Assembly (NCBI GenBank): GCA_902496185.1
Contig: CABUZX010000013.1
Coordinates: forward strand, 1 to 31,094
Length of the DNA: 31,094 nt
Origin: an uncultured Subdoligranulum sp.
GTDB taxonomy: Bacteria > Bacillota > Clostridia > Christensenellales > CAG-314
Direction of reading: 5' to 3'
The notes below the pieces were generated by a model. It worked only from the letters and a program-made list of their open reading frames with translations, searched no databases and was not told the DNA's origin. The position numbers and the translations under genes were made by a program. Shown one piece after another: positions 26,101-31,094 of this stretch; position 1 is the stretch's first letter; each line of letters opens with the position of its first letter.

Positions 26101-26965
26101 ACGGAGAGATACGGTTTGCAAGGCTGAGTTTTTTGTTGAACTTATAACGACCTACTCTTGCAAGGTCGTAACGCTTGCTATCAAAAAGCAAATCCTTAAC
26201 TTGTTTGTCAACGGATTCGTCCGTGGGGATTTCACCAGGACGGAGACGTTTGTACAACTCCAACTTTCCGCTACGTTCGTCCTTGCTTTCGTCCTTTTCA
26301 CAAGTATTGCAAATAGTCGGATCGTCAAAGAAATATTCCTTAATTTCGCTGTCTGACGAAATGCCAATGGCGCGCAACAATACCGTAGCCGGCAATTTGC
26401 GGTTGCGGTCAACGTGAACGTACAATATATCGTTGTTGGCGTCGTGCACAAACTCCAACCAAGCGCCACGGTTTGGAATAACGGTAGTATCGTACTTGAC
26501 CTTTCCACTCTTGTCCATTTCCGAAGCGGCGTAAACACCAGGACTCCTTACCAACTGACTGACTACTACGCGTTCTGCACCGTTGATAATAAAACTACCC
26601 GTGTCCGTCATAAGGGGAAAGTCCCCCATAAAAATTTCCTGCTCGGAGATTTCGCCCGTGTCCTTACGGGTAAGGCTTACTCTAAGTCTTAACGGAGCAG
26701 AAAAAGTAGCGTCTCTCAAACGACACTCGTTTTCCGAATATTTGCTCTTACTGTCTATGGTATAATCCAAAAACTGCAATTCAAAACGGTTGGAGTAATC
26801 CACAATGGGCGAAAAGTCGTCGAATACTTCCCTTATACCTGTCTTGACAAAAGCGTCGTAACTTGTTTTTTGCACTTCTATCAGGTTGGGCAGATTGATA
26901 ACCTCTCTGGTCTTGGAAAAAGTTTTTCTTTCCGTATTGCCGAATTTTTTAGTACGAACCTGCAT
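23141..26965 (-). CDS. rpoB: DNA-directed RNA polymerase subunit beta
   Basis: 1274 residues. All core blocks are present, including the rifampicin cluster (SSQLSQFMDQTNP ... THKRKLSALGPGG, coded around 25330-25445). Residues equivalent to E. coli D516, H526 and S531 are the sensitive ones. The C-terminus carries an acidic Asp/Glu-rich tail of about 75 residues ending DDEDDDM, beyond the usual end of the subunit. AGAGGTG lies upstream of the ATG at 26965. It is the first gene of the rpoB-tuf cluster, with a long structured leader; rplJ-rplL, normally just upstream, lie about 17 kb downstream instead. Confidence 0.98.
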   Translation of the reverse strand: MQVRTKKFGNTERKTFSKTREVINLPNLIEVQKTSYDAFVKTGIREVFDDFSPIVDYSNRFELQFLDYTIDSKSKYSENECRLRDATFSAPLRLRVSLTRKDTGEISEQEIFMGDFPLMTDTGSFIINGAERVVVSQLVRSPGVYAASEMDKSGKVKYDTTVIPNRGAWLEFVHDANNDILYVHVDRNRKLPATVLLRAIGISSDSEIKEYFFDDPTICNTCEKDESKDERSGKLELYKRLRPGEIPTDESVDKQVKDLLFDSKRYDLARVGRYKFNKKLSLANRISPYRDNNTNWVSYTLAEDVVAKIVTKDGPKAIKLGSVGDVLTAEQAYKIQHSGVNVAYVFDRFDKDQKVKVIGNNTVDAKYYLSLIDESYANIDFKSAGINEYVNLSALNDILSHGLSVEETLEVMVENRDKLIPRHITVEDIVSTVSYNLGLKYGVGHVDNIDHLGNRRVRSVGELLQNQFRIGIARLERVIRERMAIQEVDKATPQSLINVRPVSSAIREFFGSSQLSQFMDQTNPIAELTHKRKLSALGPGGLNRERATFEVRDVHYSHYGRMCPIETPEGQNIGLITSLASYSRINEHGFIESPYLKVDKETGIVTDTVEYLTADEEDGNIIAQANEPRDENGRFIKERITCRYRADIKEFPAEKVDYMDVSPKQLVSVATSLIPFLENDDTNRALMGSNMQRQAVPLLRPEAPIVATGIEDRIAYDSGVMTIATVDGVVTRVDGNFIEVTDDNGFVHRYLLKKFVRSNQGTCINQRSIVKIGQRVYKESAEHQATILADGPSTNQGELSLGRNILIGFMTWEGYNYEDAILISEDLVRDDVFTSIHIEEHETEMRDTKLGPEEFTRDIPNVGEDALKDLDEDGIIRIGAEVRPGDILVGKVTPKGETELTPEERLLRAIFSEKAREVRDTSLRVPNGEGGTVVDVKVFTRENKDELDPGVNKLVRVYIAQKRKIGVGDKMAGRHGNKGVVSRVLPREDMPFMEDGTPLQIVLNPLGVPSRMNIGQVLEVHLGLVSKLLGWKVATPVFDGASEHDIRELFAQNCMTNPISGKVDGKVTLYDGRTGMPFENRVTVGYMYMLKLIHLVDDKIHARSTGPYSLVTQQPLGGKAQFGGQRFGEMEVWALEAYGAANVLQEILTVKSDDVVGRVKTYESIVKGENISGPGIPEAFKVLIKELQSLALDVKVLSEDHEEIEFKDSIDDETDYIEATLKENEQKREQLLNFNEEEEVDLVDDDDFTFDTDDEEIEHELDFNALFDDEDDDM

Positions 26966-27008
26966 CTAAAACTACACCTCTGAAAAAATATTTTTACCTG
27001 TTGAAAAT

Positions 27009-27111
27009 TTGTTGCATTTTTTGGGATTTTTGCTATACTGTTTATATACAAAAGCACAACACAGCCACCAAACGACTTGTTTGTGTTTTTGTTTTTCAAA
27101 AAATGCAACAA
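27009..27111 (-). repeat. 15-bp inverted repeat in the rpoB leader / divergent promoter region
   Basis: TTGTTGCATTTTTTG at 27009-27023 is exactly complementary to CAAAAAATGCAACAA at 27097-27111, with 73 nt between the arms. The proposed rpoB transcript would contain both arms and end the structure 43 nt before the start codon. The left arm also overlaps the -35 box of the possible plus-strand promoter. Confidence 0.7.
27012..27039 (+). promoter_or_regulatory. Candidate promoter of rqcP-ispDF
   Basis: TTGCAT (27012-27017), a 16-nt spacer and TATACT (27034-27039) with an upstream TGC giving an extended -10. It would leave a leader of about 200 nt before the rqcP-like gene and runs against the rpoB leader. 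Confidence 0.5.
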
Positions 27112-27136
27112 TATGGCAATATTACTGCATTAAACA

Positions 27137-27165
27137 AATTTAACACTATTGCTGTCAATAGTCAA
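27137..27165 (-). promoter_or_regulatory. Candidate promoter of rpoB-rpoC
   Basis: The minus strand reads TTGACT (27160-27165), a 17-nt spacer and TAAATT (27137-27142). A TTGACA lies just downstream as a second possible -35. The predicted start near 27130 gives an rpoB leader of about 165 nt. Confidence 0.5.
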
Positions 27166-27244
27166 ATGATTTTTATGGCATTTTTATAAAAAAAATATTT
27201 TATTTATTTTTTCATTTTTGAAATCCGTATTAAGGCTGTTTTTT

Positions 27245-27505
27245 ATGAGATTAGACAAATTTTTAAAAGTTTCGAGGATATTAAAAAGACGCACGGTTGC
27301 AAACGAGGCTTGTCAGGACGGAAAGGTGTCCGTCAACGGCAGAGTTGCAAAACCGGGAGCGCAAATCAAGGTGGGCGACAAGGTCGCCATTACCTTTGCC
27401 GGCGGACAATTGGTTTTTTTGATAAACGAAACCAAGGAAACCGTCAAAAAAGACGAGGCTGTCAATATGTACACTATTATTGAGGACGGTACCGACAATG
27501 CATAG
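27245..27505 (+). CDS. S4-domain RNA-binding protein, RqcP (YabO)-like
   Basis: 86 residues, a single S4 domain (MRLDKFLKVSRILKRRTVAN start, then GKVSVNGRVAKPGAQIKVGD). Small S4 proteins of this type (RqcP/YabO, related to Hsp15) bind stalled 50S subunits with peptidyl-tRNA and help RqcH add Ala tails during ribosome quality control. The start is the ATG at 27245, where the domain begins and an AAGG lies upstream; a possible start 27 nt earlier is poorer. Its stop overlaps the start of ispDF by 8 nt, so the two are translationally coupled. The direct role is inferred from family. Confidence 0.85.
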   Translation: MRLDKFLKVSRILKRRTVANEACQDGKVSVNGRVAKPGAQIKVGDKVAITFAGGQLVFLINETKETVKKDEAVNMYTIIEDGTDNA

Positions 27506-28625
27506 CGACACAAACGCGTCAAAAAATTGGGTTATTATACTGTCGGCAGGCGGAGGAGAGCGTTTTGGCAAAGACAAGATGCTCGTCAAGTGGCAAGGCA
27601 AACCTCTCGTATGCCACTCCGTTGCAACCGCAAAACAGGTTTGCCAAAACGTAATAGTAGTTGCAAGCCAAAGCAACGCAGAGACACTCAAGCAAATTTT
27701 AGACGCGGACGTTTTGCTGACCATTGGCGGAGATACGCGTTCCGAATCCGTCAAAAACGGACTTGCAAAAATTCCCGACGACGCGCAATTAGTTGCAATA
27801 CACGACGGCGCTCGCCCCTTTGCAACAGTAGATTTATTTAAAAGAGCTTTTGAATTAGCTCAACAAAAAGGTAGCGCAGTACCTACCCTGCCCGTTACCG
27901 ATACGCTTTATTGCCACAAAACGACCGAAGCCCCAATCCCGCTTGACCGCAATACAATATCAAAGGCGCAAACACCGCAAGTTTTTGATTTTAAAAAGCT
28001 TGCCGAAGCTTACCAAAACAATTCGAACAAGACGGACGACGGGCAAGTATGGCTAAACGCTTACGGCTCGCTTGCTTTAATGGAAGGCGAAACGACAAAT
28101 ATCAAAGTTACTTATCCTTGCGACCTACCCTATACTATTAGATACAAAACCGGCGTGGGCTTTGATGCGCACCGCCTTAAAGAAGGACGCAAACTTATTC
28201 TATGCGGTGTTACTATTCCGTTTTGCAAGGGGCTTGACGGACACAGTGATGCAGACGTTGCTTTTCACGCCTTGTGCGACGCAATTTTGTCCGCAATAGG
28301 TGAAAGAGATATAGGCAACCTTTTTCCCGACAGCGACGACAAATATTTCGGTATCGACAGCGGAATATTATTAGACGAAGTTTGGCAAAAAGCCACTCTC
28401 AAGGGGTTTTCCCTTGCCAACGCAAGTTTGGTAATAATGGCTCAGTCGCCAAAACTCTCCCCCTACGTATTTGAAATGCGACGTAATATAGCGCGACACC
28501 TTTTTGCCGATATAAGACAAATAAACCTTAGCGCCACCACGACGGAAAATCTTGGCATTACAGCGGAAGGCTTAGGTATGGCGTGCCACGCAAACGTGTT
28601 GCTCCAATATGACGCGGATAACTAA
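27498..28625 (+). CDS. ispDF: Bifunctional IspD/IspF, MEP isoprenoid pathway
   Basis: 375 residues. Residues 11-215 are IspD: the CTP-binding SAGGGERFGKDK and the HDGARPF block. It makes CDP-methylerythritol. Residues 216-375 are IspF: GVGFDAHRL with metal ligands D223 and H225, H257, and ATTTENLG near the end. It cyclises the phosphorylated product. The IspE kinase is not in the window. The ATG at 27498 overlaps the rqcP-like gene; GAGG lies upstream. The protein lacks a long linker between the parts, as in other natural IspDF fusions. A terminator hairpin follows 18 nt after the stop. Confidence 0.95.
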   Translation: MHSDTNASKNWVIILSAGGGERFGKDKMLVKWQGKPLVCHSVATAKQVCQNVIVVASQSNAETLKQILDADVLLTIGGDTRSESVKNGLAKIPDDAQLVAIHDGARPFATVDLFKRAFELAQQKGSAVPTLPVTDTLYCHKTTEAPIPLDRNTISKAQTPQVFDFKKLAEAYQNNSNKTDDGQVWLNAYGSLALMEGETTNIKVTYPCDLPYTIRYKTGVGFDAHRLKEGRKLILCGVTIPFCKGLDGHSDADVAFHALCDAILSAIGERDIGNLFPDSDDKYFGIDSGILLDEVWQKATLKGFSLANASLVIMAQSPKLSPYVFEMRRNIARHLFADIRQINLSATTTENLGITAEGLGMACHANVLLQYDADN

Positions 28626-28643
28626 ACAAATCAACTTAAAAAA

Positions 28644-28675
28644 GGGTGTAGCTATCTTCACCGACAGCTACACCC
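28644..28675. terminator. Bidirectional hairpin after ispDF
   Basis: A 10-bp perfect stem (28644-28653 with 28666-28675, GGGTGTAGCT arm, 12-nt loop). On the plus strand it ends ispDF; on the minus strand the U tract is stronger (TTTTTT) and it lies about 10 nt after the predicted start of the promoter at 28691-28719. Confidence 0.85.
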
Positions 28676-28690
28676 TTTTCCGTTGGGGTA

Positions 28691-28719
28691 ATTATATAAT
28701 ACATCACGAATTTTGTCAA
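28691..28719 (-). promoter_or_regulatory. Perfect-consensus promoter firing into the ispDF terminator
   Basis: The minus strand reads TTGACA (28714-28719), a 17-nt spacer and TATAAT (28691-28696). No gene lies in its path: the hairpin at 28675-28644 follows at once, and beyond it is the 3' end of ispDF in antisense. Confidence 0.75.
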
Positions 28720-28780
28720 CAAGAGAAAATACAACAACTGGGATACCTAGGTTTCGCTCTTGTCCACTAAATATAAGAAA

Positions 28781-28809
28781 GAGTGAAGCTGAAAAATACA
28801 GCTTCACCC
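28781..28809. terminator. Terminator hairpin after the small AT-rich gene cassette
   Basis: On the minus strand AAGGGTGAAGCTG pairs with CAGCTTCACTCTT across a 7-nt loop (13 pairs, one G-U), 36 nt after the stop of the gene at 28846-29346, followed by a short T-rich stretch. Its arm resembles that of the hairpin at 28644-28675. The rest of 28720-28780 shows no gene. Confidence 0.7.
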
Positions 28810-28845
28810 TTAATGTTAATTGTGATGTATGTTTTAAATTTTTTT

Positions 28846-29346
28846 CTATCTATATTTTTTACATTTTCTTTCGATATAATGTATTACATCATCTGATACT
28901 TTAATAAAAACAGCTAAAAGTTCATGATTTTTTAACTTTGCAAATGTACTACTATTAAATGATATTATTTCGCCTTCGTTATAAATATCCCCAAAGGCTA
29001 AAATAGATTTTTCACTATCATAATAGCATTTTCTTTCAAAAGGTGTATAATGTTCACCAGATCCTTGAAATAAAAGATCACTTTTATAAATCAAATCATA
29101 CTGCTCATAAGTATCATTTAAGAAATCCATTTTTATTTTTTTAAACGGTAAAGCATCTAAAAGACAACAAACTGATAAGCATTCACAACTACTTTTATCT
29201 ATTCCTATTGAAATATGATAGCCATTTCCTAATAACAACTCATAATTTCCAAAATTATATACAGAAAACAGCGTTGAGTCTTTATTTAAATTATATTCTG
29301 TTTTTATTATTTCATCACATGATTTTTTATAAAATTTACCATTCAT
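28846..29346 (-). CDS. Hypothetical protein in RHS-linked cassette
   Basis: 166 residues; I do not recognise the family. It is soluble, with no signal peptide or membrane helix, and has a cysteine cluster (CECLSVCCLL around residue 65) and aromatic-rich beta-like stretches. The ATG at 29346 is chosen for the GGAGGA immediately upstream, though the spacing is short; an in-frame ATG at 29370 has no site. AT-rich codon use matches the RHS gene and not the genes left of 28680. Position downstream of an RHS C-terminus makes an immunity or orphan-immunity role possible, without sequence proof. Confidence 0.7.
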   Translation of the reverse strand: MNGKFYKKSCDEIIKTEYNLNKDSTLFSVYNFGNYELLLGNGYHISIGIDKSSCECLSVCCLLDALPFKKIKMDFLNDTYEQYDLIYKSDLLFQGSGEHYTPFERKCYYDSEKSILAFGDIYNEGEIISFNSSTFAKLKNHELLAVFIKVSDDVIHYIERKCKKYR

Positions 29347-29375
29347 ATTCCTCCTAGAAATAATGAACATTTAAA

Positions 29376-29621
29376 TTATTCTTGAATGCTTTTCCAGGCT
29401 TTTTTCCCTTTTTCGGTTAATGAATAAGGATATTCATCATGTTCGTTTTTCCAATTATAATTAATAGAAATATACCCTTCAGTTAACATTTCTTCTAATA
29501 TTTTTTTTATTTCTAAAGGAGATATATTAATTTCAACAACCAATTCAAAATACTCCACTATTTGAGTAAACGCTTCATCATCTTGAATTAAACAATCTAA
29601 AATAAATTCTTTGTTTGTCAT
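29376..29621 (-). CDS. Small winged-helix-like hypothetical protein
   Basis: 81 residues. The order of helix-rich N-terminus, PLEIKKILEEMLTEGYISINY and a YSLTEKGKKAW end resembles a winged helix with the typical 'GYI...LTEKGKKAW' wing and final helix. It is acidic overall, unlike many DNA-binding repressors, so it may bind a protein instead. GGAGGAT precedes the ATG at 29621. It is 29 nt upstream of the 166-residue gene and in the same AT-rich cassette. It could be a regulator or an immunity-type protein of the RHS locus; I cannot choose. Confidence 0.7.
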   Translation of the reverse strand: MTNKEFILDCLIQDDEAFTQIVEYFELVVEINISPLEIKKILEEMLTEGYISINYNWKNEHDEYPYSLTEKGKKAWKSIQE

Positions 29622-29710
29622 ATATTATCCTCCTTAATTATCTTTAAAAAAAGTAATGAAAGGTATTGTCTTTATAAATTTTAGATACGTTTCCGTTATC
29701 CTGTTTACAA

Positions 29711-29800
29711 TTATTTAATTTTTTGTTCAATTTTATTATCTTTTAATATTTTTTCAAACTCATCTTTATATCTTGTGCTACTTATAATTTTCCAAATCAT
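29711..29800 (-). other. Short Lys-rich reading frame overlapping the membrane protein end
   Basis: 29 codons (MIWKIISSTRYKDEFEKILK...), overlapping the last 23 nt of the membrane protein gene in another frame. No good ribosome binding site. The composition looks protein-like, so it may be the tail of an older or frameshifted gene, or chance. The remaining 29622-29710 shows nothing. Confidence 0.25.
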
Positions 29801-30101
29801 TCCATTTTTTATTAATTAAAGTAAATGTAAATAAATTCATTAAATAGCCACCAATTATAAAAGCAATTAATATTCCATAGTTATCTATAAAACTAGATAT
29901 ATCAATTAAGGAATTAATAAAATTCAATAATAAAATTGTCACTAAAATAGATAAGAAACCAAATAATGCGCTACTAATAAAATATGCATGAAACTTCTTC
30001 TTATTAATTTCTTCTCTTATCATTTTAATAAATAACCCTAACAATAAAATTACAGTTCCAAAAATAGGGATAATAGCTAAGTAATTAATTTTTTTATTCA
30101 T
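29778..30101 (-). CDS. Three-helix membrane protein, candidate immunity protein of the RHS gene
   Basis: 107 residues. Three hydrophobic segments (about residues 6-26, 39-62 and 73-96) with Lys/Arg-rich ends and a short charged tail. No family recognised. GGAGGA stands before the ATG at 30101, only 15 nt after the RHS stop codon, so both are made from one mRNA. In polymorphic toxin systems the gene directly after the toxin usually encodes the immunity protein; a membrane immunity protein would fit a toxin acting at the membrane. This is inferred from position and topology. Confidence 0.7.
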   Translation of the reverse strand: MNKKINYLAIIPIFGTVILLLGLFIKMIREEINKKKFHAYFISSALFGFLSILVTILLLNFINSLIDISSFIDNYGILIAFIIGGYLMNLFTFTLINKKWNDLENYK

Positions 30102-30116
30102 TTGCTTTTCCTCCAA

Positions 30117-31094
30117 TTAATGAAATAACTCATACCAGTCAATATTTAAGGATATTTCATATCCCAAACCAAGACCTATACCAAATTTAATACCATTAGT
30201 AAAATCTAAAGTAAATCCAGCTCCAATATATCCTTTAACACCAATACTTATAGCATCACCGAATTGAATGCCTACAGTTCCTGAAATTATTTCTGCAGTT
30301 CCAGAAATACCAGCACCTACGGATGCATTTACATTCCAAGTTCCAAAACCTAAATATATATTTGGATTGGCCCAATGATCATCTGGTAGTGAACTAAACC
30401 ACTTAGGCGTATGGAAAGTAGCATCTAATATTCCTGCACTAAACGAAGCAAGCGAATATCCATCTCCAAATGTATATCCCCATCCTAATGTACCTTTTGC
30501 ATAAAAAGCATAGACAGACATCCATGATGGCATATCATATTTTTCTGGAGTCAATAATCCAACAGAGAAACTTAATGGATTTGTTGATGTGTTGTTAGTA
30601 ATTCCACCAATAGAACCTGGAATTAAAACAACATTCATATTAGTTGGGACAACTGAACTACTTAATGCAGAAGCTACTTTTTTACTTGAGTTGTTATAAA
30701 AATTAGAAATCGGATTATTATTAGAATAACTATATAGGTTTAATCCGTTAATGCTAGTTGGATTCAAACTTGATACATCAGCTGGTTGAATAAATCTACA
30801 AAGTTCAGGTGAATAATATCTAGAGTTGCAATAGAAGAGTTGAGTTTCTACATCATAATAATATCCCCTATATCTAATCGGGTTAATATTACCTATATTG
30901 GTGCTGGATGCACTTAATTCTACTCCATCTGCACCATATACCTTGTGATTGCCCCATGCATCGTAGTCATAGGTACATTGCAAATTTCCATTGACGTCAT
31001 ATATTGCTACTACGTCTCCAAAGATATTTTTGTGGTAATAATACTCTTTGTCATCATACCTAAACCCACTAATACCACTTTCATCATAGTAATA
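30117..31094 (-). CDS. RHS/YD-repeat protein, C-terminal part (5' end outside window)
   Basis: 325 residues visible; the frame stays open to the window edge (upstream codons read YRYDDKEYYYHKNIFGDVVA-like YD repeat sequence), so the gene starts beyond 31094. The visible part has the end of the RHS barrel: YDYDAWGN, NPIRYRGYYYD, YCNSRYYSPELCRFIQPAD and LYSYSNNNPIS. The usual DPxG after NNNP is missing (NNNPISNFYNNSS). The last 200 or so residues are variable-tip material: Gly-rich, alternating hydrophobic stretches (GAGFTLDF, GIGLGLGYEISL) and no recognisable nuclease or deaminase motif. RHS proteins enclose and deliver toxic tips; toxicity here is inference. AT-rich codon use suggests transfer. 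Confidence 0.85.
   Translation of the reverse strand, partial: YYYDESGISGFRYDDKEYYYHKNIFGDVVAIYDVNGNLQCTYDYDAWGNHKVYGADGVELSASSTNIGNINPIRYRGYYYDVETQLFYCNSRYYSPELCRFIQPADVSSLNPTSINGLNLYSYSNNNPISNFYNNSSKKVASALSSSVVPTNMNVVLIPGSIGGITNNTSTNPLSFSVGLLTPEKYDMPSWMSVYAFYAKGTLGWGYTFGDGYSLASFSAGILDATFHTPKWFSSLPDDHWANPNIYLGFGTWNVNASVGAGISGTAEIISGTVGIQFGDAISIGVKGYIGAGFTLDFTNGIKFGIGLGLGYEISLNIDWYELFH

Noticed and set aside
25697..26356. Long plus-strand reading frame opposite rpoB (219 codons)
   Set aside because: Antisense shadow of rpoB with no ribosome binding site or recognisable domain.
27009..27111. Miniature transposable element with 15-bp terminal repeats
   Set aside because: No target-site duplication was found at the borders and no second copy is present in this window; kept instead as an inverted repeat in the rpoB leader.
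28700..28845. Protein-coding gene between ispDF and the AT-rich cassette
   Set aside because: No reading frame with a plausible start and ribosome binding site; the stretch is explained by a promoter and hairpins.

Overview
The window is about 31 kb of a Bacillota (Firmicutes) chromosome, most likely from an uncultured Clostridia-like bacterium. The signs are an L7Ae-family gene between rpoC and rpsL, a zinc-ribbon L33, a Gram-positive L10 leader, a clostridial-looking PurA, an rqcP-type S4 gene and a fused ispDF. Promoters fit the SigA consensus and most start codons have a strong AGGAGG-type ribosome binding site. No tRNA, rRNA, CRISPR array or transposase gene was seen.

Layout, with nearly everything on the minus strand up to 26965. 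(1) 51-2294: a zinc-ribbon membrane protein (DUF6320-like) behind a condensation-domain acyltransferase. (2) 2370-4503: a PAP2 phosphatase overlapping a THUMP-domain RNA methyltransferase. (3) 4595-8732: trkA-trkH potassium uptake, then purA. (4) 8889-12195: rpmG-secE-nusG-rplK-rplA, an L10 leader with attenuator, then rplJ-rplL, from one strong promoter. (5) 12368-14345: a serine-palmitoyltransferase-like enzyme followed by an overlapping short-chain dehydrogenase. (6) 14645-26965: rpoB-rpoC-L7Ae-rpsL-rpsG-fusA-tuf, with an extra promoter for tuf. (7) Plus strand 27245-28625: rqcP-like and ispDF. (8) Minus strand 28846-31094: a visibly more AT-rich cassette with the C-terminal part of an RHS/YD-repeat protein (cut by the window edge), a three-helix membrane protein as candidate immunity protein, and two more small genes.

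Regions 4 and 6 together carry the classic transcription/translation gene set, but with the halves exchanged: the rpoB-to-tuf block lies upstream of the rpmG-to-rplL block, and the lipid-like pair sits between them. In the standard order rplL runs into rpoB.

The points most worth a second look are the SPT/SDR pair, which suggests sphingoid-base-like lipid synthesis in a Clostridia-like genome; the RHS toxin-like C-terminus with its membrane-protein neighbour; two strong promoters that fire almost directly into hairpins (near 14450-14564 and 28644-28719); a 15-bp inverted repeat in the rpoB leader; a natural Arg at S12 position 88, a streptomycin-resistance position; and two genes whose promoters predict leaderless mRNAs.
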